Assembly (NCBI RefSeq): GCF_030272615.1
Contig: NC_081405.1
Location: forward strand, 153,159,113-153,223,112
Source of the DNA: Cryptomeria japonica
Taxonomy: Eukaryota; Streptophyta; Pinopsida; Cupressales; Cupressaceae
Direction of reading: 5' to 3'
Length of the DNA stretch: 64,000 nt
Below, piece after piece: positions 24,342 through 36,288 of this stretch. Made by a program: the position numbers and the translations under genes. The notes under the pieces are model-generated. The model had not been told where the DNA came from and made no database searches. It was given only the letters and a program-made list of their open reading frames with translations. The stretch's first letter is position 1. Each line of letters starts with the position of its first letter.

Positions 24342-24917
24342 ATGGACACTCCCATCCACTTGAGAAGCATTTTTGTAGAGGACTAGAGGGCCTTTCTAGG
24401 CTCCGTTAGAGACCCAACCCTCCAATCAGTCTGCAAGGAGGTTGGGTCGTTCACCAATGAAGCTGTGCGAATGGTGCTGGGCAGAGAATTTCTATGAAAT
24501 GAAAATAGGTACCGTGTTAACATGGACCTTACATCCCACTTCTTAGCGTCTCTTCTGGACTTGGGAGGAGACAAGGTGGATATGTTGATGCTGTTGAGGA
24601 AGGTTTTTAAGGAAGACTTCCTCGATGAAGACATTACTCTTGTCGTTCTTGCAGAAATAGGGGTGGGGATCCCTTGGGTGAGTGATTTATCCAAGCTTCT
24701 CCTTCCTAACCAAACACTGCCAGTGGCCAGGCAACCATTTCTCCTAAACCTGAATGCAGAGCAACTGATGCGTCATAGAAAATGGACATGGATTGGCAGG
24801 GACTTCCTCCAGAAATGGTTCCTCTTGGATGACTTTCCAAACTACATGTGGCTTGAAGAATTCTCTCAGCTTATGCTATCTGAAGAATTCTACATGGAAG
24901 GAGGGCCAGATTCATAG
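24342..24917 (+). pseudogene. Unknown ORF A, 191 codons, two stops
   Basis: An ATG at 24342 opens a frame that runs to 24917 with stops near 24384 and 24492 but no shift. The intact part (from 24522) is leucine- and acid-rich, with LLDLGGDKVDMLMLLRKVF and WTWIGRDFLQKWF. No transmembrane segment, signal peptide or catalytic motif is obvious; the look is of a small helical protein. The downstream neighbour, ORF B, converges on it from the other strand 600 bases away. I do not recognise the family. The second stop fits a degraded glutamine or arginine codon, as elsewhere in this window. Confidence 0.5.
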
Positions 24918-25519
24918 GGAAAAATTGTAAACAATTCCACTACCTGTAGTTTTTTTTTCCTATGTCCTTGAACCCTAATAGGCTGAATACCAGAGGCTCA
25001 CTCATTTTGGCTTTTAAGTTTTTGGGGGACTCAAGTCTTTGATGAAAAAATTGTAAATTTCAAAAGCATAAATAATTTAATGATAATTTTTCAAATTCCA
25101 ATTTGTTTCACTTTGCCTCTTACATTCTTATGGATATAAAAATGTTTTCTATAATTCTATTTCATTTTTATTACTTAATTTCTTTCAAATGCTTTTTGTA
25201 TATGAGCTACGTTATTTCAATTATTTGTTAAACAATGGAAATAAATTTAATACCGTGATCTTTTTATGTAATGCTATAAAAAAAAAATTCAATTCGTTCC
25301 ATTAATTATTTGTACATTGATTATGGTTGATTATAATTTTATAAATATATACTATTACCATATAGTCATTCAAAATACAAAATTTCAAAAGTTGCAAGAT
25401 ACAAAAGTTTATCAGTCAAGGTTTTTTCATTCAATTAATTGAAACGTTTCAAGATACAAAATTTGTCCACAGCTTATAGCAAGTAGACAAAAAAAACTAG
25501 TTCATTGCCGATAGGCCGC
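24918..25519. other. AT-rich spacer between convergent ORFs
   Basis: About 600 bases of AT-rich sequence with poly-A and poly-T runs. Nothing coding is seen. It may hold the two 3' untranslated regions. Confidence 0.5.
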
Positions 25520-26221
25520 TCACTCAGTCTCACTATCCCCCTGGTCCTCCCACTCCCTTCCCTCCTCAGAGGTTGATGCTTTGGCTTTCCCTTTTGCCAC
25601 TTCAGCTTTCATTTTTGGAATGCAGTTTAGGAACCTGAAGTCGAGGTCACCCTCCAAGCTCGCCAGTAGTTGTATGGCCCTTCCTTCTTCAACCCTATCT
25701 CTCAATGCCCTACCAACCTCCATCCTTGCCACCACATGCAAAGCATTAAGGATTTCATCCACCCTCGTTAATTTAACAAAGAGTTTCATCGCTTCCCACC
25801 CCACTCGGGCTTATTCACGGGACTGGTATTTGATTTCATCCTTTGGGCCACGAATAAAAGGAAGCAATTCCTCCTAGTCATCCCCTTCCATAATTTGAAT
25901 GCCAACTCCCGGCACCACCCACTCCAAGATTGAATCTAGGTTAATCAAAAACTCCCCATCAATCAATTTGACCAATGTGAGTTTTACCTTTTCCAGCTCT
26001 GGTTTGAATTCACAGGCCCATGCCATAATCAGAGAGTAAACCTCCATGTTAGTTCGATACTGGTGACTGATATGTGCCACCTCCTATGCAAGCATTAGTT
26101 GAGCTGTCGCCCACAACTTCTCCTCCTTAAACCTAAATAGTCCTTGCATTCATTTATCAGATACTTTTCCCAAAAAGGGCACCAACTTCTTGTCTGTTCG
26201 AAGTGTGAAATTGGCCTCCAT
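25520..26221 (-). pseudogene. Unknown ORF B, 233 codons, four stops
   Basis: From ATG at 26221 (MEANFTLRTDKK) the frame runs to 25520 without a shift. It has stops near 26152, 26095, 25877 and 25826. Recognisable stretches are KLVPFLGKVSDK, LWATAQLMLA, WACEFKPELEKVKLTLVKL and a lysine/glutamate-rich C-terminus (KGKAKASTSEEGREW) ending in acidic residues. It is predicted to be mostly helical and soluble. I do not recognise the family. It converges with ORF A; the pair could be passengers of the surrounding insert. The density of in-frame stops without indels matches the rest of the window. Confidence 0.5.
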
Positions 26222-26860
26222 TGTCTTATAGAAGGTATGATTCTACGATCTACAAACTACAAATTTGTTCTGCACTTGCAGCTACTTCAAAGCAAAAAGT
26301 GGTACATAGATGAAAAGGTAAAAAAATCTGCCTCCGTATTAACTCTTATAGGCCGGGTAATGAATGTGTACAATAAGACATTAATGCCATGAGATCAAGT
26401 AAAAGATTTCTTGCCATCCTCCCCTTCCTCCTTTCATGCGGCATGCCGCAGACAACTCCTTGTGCAACAATTAATCGCCACCTTGGCATTTGTACTTTCC
26501 AAATTTTCTCGCCTTAACAGGTTGGGGACTGCAGTTGCACATTTTTTTAAATTAATAGACTAAATTTATGTTGAAATTTAATATATATTTTTAAACTATT
26601 TTTGAAAATGATATATCGTAAACATATTTTCAAAGAATTTTGTTAAATGTTAAATTAATATTTTAGATTTAATATTGAATGTTTTCTTTTTAATATTAAA
26701 CTTTTACCTTTCAAATTGCATATCAAAATTTATATTTATATTTAGTTATTTGTTTTATTCTAGAAACTAAGTTTCATGTGTAATACTATTTTTGAATTTA
26801 AAATTTTTGCAAATAATATTAACATTATTTTTAATAGTTATCTCAAACTATTGCCCAATG
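26222..26860. other. AT-rich region without genes
   Basis: Very AT-rich from about 26550 on, with short ATTTT and TTAAAT runs. No credible ORF, and no repeat that I can define. Confidence 0.5.
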
Positions 26861-27953
26861 CCCGGAATTGAACATTTTAAATTTAATTAAATAGAATTAA
26901 GTGAAAGTCTATACTTATAGTCTATGACTCTATAGACTATAAATCTCTTTTTCGAGCGGAATTTTAAAATGATTTAGTAGACATTAAAAATAGACCAGAA
27001 AAGTAACACGAGTATGGTGACGTGCCAAAAAAAATGGCAAAAGTCGTGGGACCCACTTCATCAAAAAATAGGTACCATCGACCGTTGGATGAACAAAGAT
27101 CAACGGCTAGGGTGGATTTCGGCCCGAATGTGGGAAGCGAACACCTTTCTAAGAACTTCACTCGGAATTGGACATTTTAAATTTAATTAAATATAATTAA
27201 GTCTAAAAATCTCTTTTTCAGGCGGAATTTTAAAATGATTAAATAGACTAAAAATCAAACTAGAAAAGTGACACGAGTATGGTGACGTGCCAGAAAAATG
27301 GCAGAAGTTGTGGGACCCACTACATCTTAAAATAGGTACCATTGACCGTTGGATGAACAAAGATCAATGGCTAGGGTGGATTTCGGCCCGAATGTGGGAA
27401 GCGAACACCTTTCTGAGAACTTCGCCCGGAATTGGACATTTTAAATTTAATTAAATATAATTAAGTCTAAAAATCTCTTTTTCGGGCAGAATTTTAAAAT
27501 GATTAAATAGACTAAAAATCAAACTGGAAAAGTGACACGAGTATGGTGATGTGCCAGAAAAATGGCAGAAGTTGTGGGACCCACTACATCTTAAAACAGG
27601 TACCATCGACCATTGGATGAACAAAGATCAATGGCTAGGGTGGATTTCGGCCCAAATGTGGGAAGTGAACACATTTGGGAGAACTTCGCCCAGAATTGGA
27701 CATTTTAAATGTAATTAAATACAATTAAGTCTATAAATCTTATTTTCGGGCGGAGGTTTAAAATGATTAAATAGACTAAAAATCAAACTCGAAAAGTGAC
27801 ACGAGTATGGTGACGTGCTTGAAAACTGGCAGAAGTGATGGGACCCATGACAACTGACAACATGTATCATCGTCCATTGGATGAGCAAAGATCAATGGCT
27901 TAGGGTGGATTTCAGCCCGAATGTGGGAAGTGAACACATTTGGGAGAACTTCG
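26861..27953. repeat. Four-copy tandem repeat, period about 264 bp
   Basis: Copies start at CCCGGAATTG-type landmarks at 26861, 27161, 27424 and 27689, with a fifth partial start at 27954. The spacings are 300, 263, 265 and 265. The first copy carries a 40-bp extra segment containing TATAGTCTATGACTCTATAG. Each copy holds GAGTATGGTGACGTGC, GTGGGACCCA, TTGGATGAACAAAGATCAA and GGGTGGATTTCGGCCC. The array ends about 550 bases upstream of the large ORF at 28504, so a promoter or enhancer role is possible. Copies are diverged by a few to ten per cent. Confidence 0.9.
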
Positions 27954-27980
27954 CCCGGAATTGAACGTATTACATTTAAT

Positions 27981-28177
27981 GTCCTCAGAAATTTAGAATT
28001 TATACTGAAGTATTGAATGTTTTGTCCTTCGGCATCGAATAGTTATTAATAATAATTAATAAAATTACAACATGATTCTTAATGTCCTCGGAATTTATAC
28101 TGAAGTAATGAATGTTTTGTCCTTCAGCATCGAATAGTTATTAATAGTAATTAATCAAATTACAACATGATTCTTGA
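27981..28177. repeat. Two-copy direct repeat, about 100 bp
   Basis: GTCCTC(A/G)GAA...TTTATACTGAAGTA.TGAATG...CATCGAATAGTTATTAATA...ACATGATTCTT occurs at 27981-28083 and again at 28084-28177. It follows directly on the larger tandem array. Confidence 0.85.
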
Positions 28178-28503
28178 TATTTTGCCCTTTAGGTTTTACT
28201 TTTCTACTTTTTATAGTTTTCAAAATAAGAGACTCGTAAATCATAATTATCTTTCATTTCTTGGATAAACCTGTAAATCAAGGGAGATTCAAAAACAGCT
28301 ACTAGATTGAGGAATGCAAGTTGCAATAGAGACTATCTGCGCCAATCTAGTGAAATATTAATTCCAATTTCCGGGTAAAATCTAGAACACTTACATCCCG
28401 CCTTTTTTGCTTTTGGTAATCTCGTGGTCCAATTTGAGGGTTAACATTTTCAGGTTTTTATCTAGCTGCCTAGCATTATTTTGAATTATTAACAATAATA
28501 GTG
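28178..28503. other. Leader region of the large ORF
   Basis: 326 bases between the repeats and the ATG at 28504. AT-rich, no clear TATA box, no ORF. Confidence 0.4.
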
Positions 28504-31500
28504 ATGGGGAAAATGGGAAGCAGTAGTTCAACAAGAAGCCAAGTGAAAAATAAAATGTACCTTAACCTAACCAAATTGGTTAAAACATCAGGTTTCACTG
28601 ATGAATACCATGATATTTATGACCCTGCTATCCATGGTGAAAAGCATATCATAGATATTAGATATACATTGTCTAGTAAGGCGGTAGATGCATCCAGGGC
28701 AAAATTTACTGTTTTCAACCCAATGTTACAACAAAAAACAAATAAAATCGCATCGTGGGATGTTGGATTGGGAAGCATGGTGTTACCTGAAGTATTCCCT
28801 TGCCCTGATTTTGTCATGGTCTGTGCCAAAAATTATGATGAAGATAAAAAAGCAATTGTCAATAAAAATACAAAAGAGGAAATTCTATCCATAAACGAGG
28901 GAGAATTTGCTCGTTTGTTGAACCTAGGATTTGAAGCCCAAAATTCAAACGTCCAAATTGACCTTGAAAAGCTGGCAGGGAATTATGAGAGTCTTGCTCC
29001 AAGTCGCAGAGATTCATTTATCAAAGGTCTAATAAAGATTGGTACTAGTATTGTGTTGGATTAAAATCATAAGCCTCCTTATGATTCTAAAATTTTTGTT
29101 CCATGGGTTGAGGATACTATTTCCTTGCTGTCGTTTCTAGGATTGGAAAATGATAGGGAAGTGGGTGCAAGCTTTCTTGAAATGATTTATAATATCCATT
29201 GTGCAAGTCAGCCAGTAAGATATAATTTTATTGATCACATTGTAAAATCCACGCAAAAACAATTACTTATGATCAAAAAAGGCTCCTGTAAGACATTTAG
29301 GTTCTCATCCTACTTGTGATATCTCCTATCCAAGTATCGTACAATATTTGAGACCAACAAGCTTCAAATTGTGAGCTATAAGATTGATGAGAAGACTGGG
29401 AAGAGAATAGATTGTCCAATATATGATTGGAGCCCAAAGATAAGGATGCATGATAACAGAAAGAACTACAACCATTTTGTAGACTTCTTTTTGACACCAA
29501 TGTATAATGAAATTACAAGCACTCCAATGCCTAGGTTGCCTATGTCTTGTAGAGATTGCTTTCAACTCGGAAGTCAAATAGAATTGGCTGACTGGTTCTT
29601 CATGGAAGAATTCACTGTGTTAAGGTTTTACGGATCGACAATAAAACCATACAGACTTCCAATACATGTGACAGAGAGGGTATTTGCATTAGAGTATGTA
29701 CAGCAATTGGAGAACATAGATAGGCACTTCCATGGTTAGAAAAAGAAGAGCATATTTCCTTCCTTGCCTTTCTCATGTGGAGGGTTCACATTTGAGAGAA
29801 AAGCATTCATTGTGGCACATGATTTCTTGACAGTTTTTAACTTTGGTGACAAGGGTCTCTGGTAGTATGATCCAATTGGTGTAGTTCAAGCAAGGCTTAA
29901 GAAAAATGGGAACTCTTCAGCGTTATGTCAACATGAAAGTAAACCATTGCTAGAAAAGCTTAGAAATAAGGACTCTTGGGATGAGGTTAAAAAAGAGATG
30001 GAGAAAATTGCAGCTGACAATAACATTTCAACATAAGAAATTTCATCACAAATTATGGAGGGCCAGGGCATCCAAAATAGGAGGTCCTACAATTTCTACA
30101 TAAAATCTGCTAATCCATCTAAGAAAACTATTCCCAAATCAATTCTGCATGAATGTAAAGAGAATTACTAGACTCAAACTAAAATAAATGATTTTTGGAC
30201 TATGAGGAGGAATCTCGGTGAACCAAAGACAAGTGTAAAATTTGATAGCATCGACGAGGATGAAGAGTTTAGCAAATTGTGGAATATGGAGCATCCCACA
30301 ACATCATATGACAGGAGTGAAGATGTTGATCAGTATGAGCCTGAGGTTGAGCCCACTCAAACAACTACTAAAGTCCCTAAAATATTAGGTGCAATCAATG
30401 AGGCAATGAAAGAGAAATATATCAAAGGGTCAAGCATTGTGGAAAAAATGGGATTTGAAGGTGGTGGTCTAGGTCCCAAAGGAGAGGGCATTTGGTATCC
30501 ACTTCAGGTACAAAATCCGTCAGGGTCAAAATCAAAAGGTCCTTATAGACCAGTCATTGGACTTGATTCTTCAGATTCATCAAGGATAGGTACTACTCAT
30601 TACCCTCAAGGTCCACCTACATTTGTTTCCAGTTCAAATCCACAACCACCACCACATCATGGTATTCCCATTGGTGGTGAATTAAGTGCCACTGCCACTG
30701 GTGGGGAATCTGGGGATAGTATTCCTATTATTGTTCAGTCAAGTGTCGCTGTGATCAGTGTTGGACAAGGGAAACAACAAAATATCTCTCACAAGAGGCC
30801 ACTAGAGGTAGATACTCAATCTCATACTATTGAGAATCCTATATCAAGTGCCACTGACACTACAAATCAATCATTTGCAGCTTTAGATCACACACCTCAA
30901 AAGACTATGAAAACTACACATGAAAGTGTCATTAGGAGTGGGACAGCATCAGGAACTGTTGTTGGTAATCCTATTCTTGGTCAAGCATTAGTTAAAACCA
31001 TAGGAATAAGTGGAACTGGAGCCTATGGTATTCCTATGTCACCTTTCAAACATTCAATTGCTTCAACAACCCCAGATTTTCAATTTCATGATTACTATGA
31101 AAAATTTGAACACACGACAAAAGCAAATAAAGAAAAAAAGAAAGCATTTCATAGGAATTCTGTGTCTAAAGTTGTAAACGAACAACCTACAAGGAACAAG
31201 GTATTTCCAACATATGACCCATAGAAAGATATGATGGAGTTCATGGTTGTTATGCCCCCGGGCCCATCTAAAGATAAAAATCCACCACATAGTCAGATAG
31301 ATCCCTCTCAATTTCAAGTTAGCACCCTCCAAATGGATTTCTCCAAAGTACATAATGTGGACAAAATTAGTGTGTCAAAAAGGACTAACAAAGTGGTCTA
31401 CACTTCACTGCTAAAGGTGGAGACAGAAAAAAATTAATTGGAGAAACAAATAGAAAAGTTACAGGCAGACCTAGAAAATGAGAAATCAAGGAGGAAAGCA

Positions 31501-32535
31501 GCAGATAGCAAGTGCAATGAATTACAGAAAAGGATAAAAAATTTGGGCTTTGCAGTAGAAATTGCAGAGTAGGACAAGAAGGATGCAGAATTGAAGGACC
31601 TGACACAAAAACTAGCTAAAAGCAGTAATAAAATTGTTGAGGAAAAAGCTAGTTTTCAAAAATTATACAAAAGTTATGAGTCTGCTGTCGCTGAAATGAA
31701 AAAATTACAGGACCTATTGGATCATGGGAAGGAAAAAGAAAAACATTTGCAAGAGGAAGTAGAGGAAGAAAGAAAAAAATGTGCACAAATGAAAGAAGAC
31801 CTGCACAATGCAAATGATAAAATAAAAACTTTGGATCATAGATTGAAAGATAATATGAAAAATACAATGAAGTATATACAAGAAAACATTTGGTGGCAAA
31901 TAATGCAGAGGAGTGAGAAGTTGTGTGAATGGTTTCAATTGACTGAAAGTATGAGACAATTTTTAAAAAAAATCAAAGGGCACTATGAGAAGAGCACACA
32001 TGTTTATTCAAAAGAGGAAATGGCAAAAAAGATTCTGAAAGTAGTCTACAGTTCCAGTGACAGCTACTTGGCATCCAAGGGAATTAAGAGCTGCATTGAT
32101 GCCACAGTTAAGACATCATCTATCATTCAAAAATGCCAAAAGCTAAGGGAAACATCAAAAGTTATGGATAGTTGTGGAAAAAAGATAATGAAGCTGCAAG
32201 AAAAGAAAAATAATTTGATTAAACTTGGTTTGCCTAAGCCTGTTGACACAGAAAATAAATTCATTGGAGAAGAAGCTTACAAAAAAATCATGGAGAAAAA
32301 AATGAAGTCTGATTTAGACTTGCTTCCAAAGGACACAACTCCCAAAAGCTTTCTGGAATTCATCCAACCATTTACAACTCTAAATTTGCTATTGGATGAA
32401 ACAGTGATGTCAAGTAAATCTTCTAAATATGGAATGTTGACGAAATTGGAATTGACTTTCCATAGTTTACAGAATATTGACCTTCCATCAGACGAAGAGT
32501 GGAGCACCCTACAAAAACTGGCACATAATTCTTAA
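28504..32535 (+). pseudogene. Unknown large ORF, family member 1 (G-patch-like and coiled coil)
   Basis: ATG at 28504 opens one frame to TAA at 32533, 1343 codons, with nine internal stops (29062, 29317, 29737, 29863, 30034, 30169, 31222, 31435, 31570) and no frameshift. Every stop sits where CAA, CAG or CGA would read Gln or Arg after one C-to-T change. Layout: an N-terminal globular part (residues 1-450) with IVNKNTKEEILSINEGEF and LEYVQQL; a linker with a G-patch-like GFEGGGLGPKGEG (about residue 650); a Ser/Thr/Pro/Gly-rich low-complexity region; and a long coiled coil (31441-31900, residues 980-1130). No membrane segment. The gene at 45627 has the same order and matching N-terminal blocks. 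I cannot name the family. Its neighbour is a hAT transposase on the other strand. Confidence 0.7.
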
Positions 32536-33576
32536 GAATCATAGTATGTATTGCACAATTTTCTTCTTTTATTCTTAATTTCAAGTTGTTGTTTTTTTTT
32601 TCCTGTTTCCTATTTTGCTAATCCAACCTATGAATCTAATTTATGAATAGGAAAAAAACAACACTCGTTATTGCTATTTTGCTAATCCAGCCTATGAATC
32701 TATGATGCACAGTGCAAAACTTTAGCCAGTAAATTTGTATTCTCAAATTCTCCCTTGCTTTAACATTTATGCATTTCTCTATTTCTGATTAGTAGGTTTT
32801 AGGCATTGCTATAGCTATTATCTATGTTTAATTTGTCATGACTCATGGCATGAATTAATATTTAATTTTGAACTCTATTTTTTGAACAGGAGACATCAAA
32901 CATGTAGCAAATGTTAAATTGCTAATACGGCCTCTGATGGCCATATACATATGTGCTGAGTTTGTGATTTTGATGTTCAGTGTTCACATGTTGCAAACTT
33001 GCAATTCGACCTGAAGCTATTGTTGCTCCCTTGTTTCTATAAAAGGGAATTCAGGGTCATTTGCAATTTTGCAAAGGGTTCTAAAACTTTGTATTCACTT
33101 TTGCATGGACATTGGAGAATCGCACAGGAGTTGTTGTTGCTCTCTTGTTTCTATAAAAGGGAATTCAGGGTCATTTGCAAAGGGTTTTGAAACTTTGTAT
33201 TCACTTTTGCAATTGGCATGTAGAATCACACAGATTGGTGTATTACTATTGAATGAATTGTATCATATGGCTATATTTTGAAAGAATTAATGAAAATCTA
33301 AGTTCTCGACATGTGTATTACTATTGAATGAAATTTATCATATGGTTCTAAAATATATCACACAGATTTGAGACTCAAACATGTATAAATAAACAATAAA
33401 CATCTCTGTATCAATAAACACATTATGGCTTTTTTTTATTATGCTATTTTAAATCTGGAAATAGAAAGTTGAAAAATAAAATTACAAATCAATATTAAAT
33501 TCTAATTGCAAAAAGTAATATGCTTTTGTAATATGAATGATGAGATATAGTAATAAGATTAATAAATACCAATCTC
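32536..33576. other. Spacer between convergent genes, with short direct repeats
   Basis: About 1 kb between the large ORF and the transposase 3' end. A 110-bp unit (TTGTTTCTATAAAAGGGAAT...ATTCACTTTTGCA) occurs at about 33017-33130 and again at 33131-33237. A shorter unit (GTGTATTACTATTGAATGAA...ATCATATGG) occurs at 33237 and 33313. No gene. Confidence 0.65.
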
Positions 33577-36288
33577 TTACAGTTGCCATTCATCCTCATC
33601 AAATTCAGTGCTTTCTTGATTCTCGTCTATGGTTTCTTTACTCTAAGACTGAGTCTGCATATCTTTGTCGAACTGCATCTCAATGCTACCAGTAGGTCCA
33701 CTAGTCCCACTGGCACTTTGGTTTGAAGTGTTTCCCAAACCTCTTTTTTCACATTTGGACCTCCAGATTTGCAGTGCCCTATCGTAAGGAAAAGTGTGGA
33801 CATCATACCTAGATGTATAGAGCCTCAAGCAATTTTCCAAATTTTTGTCTAGTTTGTTTCTTAGCTTTGATTTTAGGAACCCCAAAGCACTGAAAACTCT
33901 CTCATCTTCCACTGAACCCAATATCATGATAAGACATAAAGTAGCAAGCTTCACATATTCTGGCATTGAATCACGCAAGGATGGGTTCTCAGCTATATAT
34001 TTCCAAACCCTTGTTACTGATCCCTCTTTGCCGGGGTTCTCCATTTTGGCATATTGTTGTTTCATAGTGTATGCAAAATGAGATGATTTCTCTCGAAGAT
34101 GAGTTTCGTCTAATATTCCATTTATAGTTATTCCATTCAATTCTCTGGATAAGCAAAATTGTTTTATCAAAGTTAGTAGCTTACTTCAAAAATTAGATGC
34201 ATTGTTGAGGCTCCAATAATGAGGAAACACAATAGACATGGCTTTGAGTAGGTTGTCAGGAGGGAATTTGCTTCTAATTTCTGAGGAAAGATCATATGCA
34301 ATTTTCTTCACAGAAGTAGTTACAGTCTCAACAATCTTGTCGAAATCTTCCTTTGTAACTCTTGCTAGTTTCTTCCTGGGGCACTTTCCTGGTTCCTCGG
34401 GGTCAACCATGGCATAGAAGTGCATTGGTATCTCAACTCCCCATACATTGGCACATACCTCCCCATCTGCACCAATTTGTAAAAAGTTATCAGGATTGTT
34501 CAAATTTGTGAGTGTCCGCCACTTAACAAATTTTTCATCAGATAGTGTTGGTTGATTTCGATAGAGATTGTCGAGGGTCATGCATGTCATCTTACGCAGT
34601 GTAGCATATTTTGCAATATACGGAGCTCTTTTTTGGGCAGCCTTCACAATATTCCTCATTTCCTCTAGCATGGGCAGAAGAGCTGCTAAAGTTAAGAGTG
34701 TCTCTAAATTACTTAACCTACCAAGAAGTTCAGGAAATTTCAGTTGATCTGATTCGTCGCGAGTTGTGTGAAATAGTCCAATCAAGGATGGATATTCTGA
34801 AAACACTCGATGCGCTGGACCATCCAAAGAGATCCATCTAGTATCATTATCCTTGAGAAGCTTGTTCCCATCAGTTAATCCATCAGCAAAGTGTTGAAAT
34901 TCCATAAATCACTTGGGACTTCGACAGAAGTGTGAATAGAGCTCTCTAATTAAAATTTCAATTTTTTTAACCGAAGCAAACTTGCTCACAATTCCAAAAG
35001 CTAGATTCATTCTATGAGCCATGCAGTGAATTGTAGTAATGTACGGTGCAAATGAAGTTTCAATCTTTGTACAAAGACCATTCCTGTGACCTTGCATTAC
35101 TGAAGCTCCATCTGCTCCAACACAAACCATTTTTTTGGCTATCGTCATGTCATCCATACCTCCATATTCAATTAAACTTCTCTTTACTAGTTGAAATAAA
35201 TTTTTCGTTGTCGCACTCTCCTTCATTTTAGCAATAGATAATAGATGAGGTTGGCGGGTGTGATTCTCTATAGTATAAACATGCATGCATACCCATGAAG
35301 TATTGTCTACTACCGTAACTTCGTCTAAAGAAAATGCAATGAAGTTTGACTCTCTTATTTTTTCCTATACATCTTCTATTTCAACCTCAGCAAGACAACT
35401 TGCCCATTCCCATCCACTATTTACTGACCAGTGTCTATTAGGATAGTTAGGAACTTTCAAAAAGTGTAATAAACCACTAGTTGATGGGAAATCTGTCATA
35501 GCACGCCCTCTACTCAAAATATGAAAAACAACATTTAACTGAACAACTTTTCCCAATTGTTCTATTTGCATTGCTTTTCCAAAAATAGCTTTAATAGAAC
35601 CTTTAACTTCAGCAAGCTTCGTCTGTAATTCCTCATGAAAATAATACTCTTCGGCATTCCTCACATGCTTACATTCATCCTTTGTTTTCCATCTTATCAC
35701 TAATTTTTCAACCCCGTTTATCATTTATTTTTTATAAACTTTACCCATATGCTTTTCTATGGTGTCAAATTTTAGCAGCAACCTAATTTCCTTCTTATTT
35801 TTCCAAGTGCAAATCTTACACCTGCATTCTATTGGAGGCTCGCCTTCAATTGGATTCTCTACTGGTTCAATGAATGGATACTTCGATGCCCAATTAATTT
35901 GAAAATTCCTGACTGACATATCCCACTCCCGATCCTTTTTTGATTGTGGTTCACCATTTTTTGATATGGCTTTTCTTTTCCCCTTCCATGCATTATCATC
36001 AATGGAATTATCACCCAAGTCGATTATATCATTCCGGCTAACTTGGGTATCTACCAGATAATCTTCTTCAAGATCATCCTAATCTAAGATATCAGGTTCA
36101 CCGCCATCTTCAACATGCAGTGCAGGTGGCGAATTTTGTACTTGTACTTGTGATGATGTACCTTCCTAATTTTCACCAGTACCACAATCTTTTCCAATGC
36201 CAAAGTACGAAGACAATGTTCTTCTTTTTGTTGGCCTCTCCTAGCCTTCCCCACATTTAGGTTTCCTACCCCTCTTCTTGTTCGACAT
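33577..36288 (-). pseudogene. hAT-family transposase pseudogene
   Basis: Read leftward from ATG at 36288, 903 codons to TAA at 33577, all in one frame with about eight internal stops and no shift. N-terminus: basic MSNKKRGRKPKCGEG. Then a BED-like zinc-binding block (CRCKICTWKN...HMGK, about 35800). Catalytic core: FSLDEVTVVD (near 35325), GADGASVMQG (near 35110), CMAHRMNLAFG (near 35010), DNDTRWISLDG (near 34830). C-terminal dimerisation block: EDERVFSALGFLKSKLRNKL (near 33880). This order is that of hAT transposases of the ZNF862-like kind. It would cut and paste DNA via terminal and subterminal repeats. Its start lies about 780 bases from the right end of the 13.6-kb insert, the normal place for a hAT gene. 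Confidence 0.9.

Noticed and set aside
28504-32535. Stop-codon reassignment or RNA editing to explain stops at Gln/Arg positions
   Set aside because: The same pattern affects unrelated retroelement and transposase genes here, and methylated-cytosine deamination explains it more simply.
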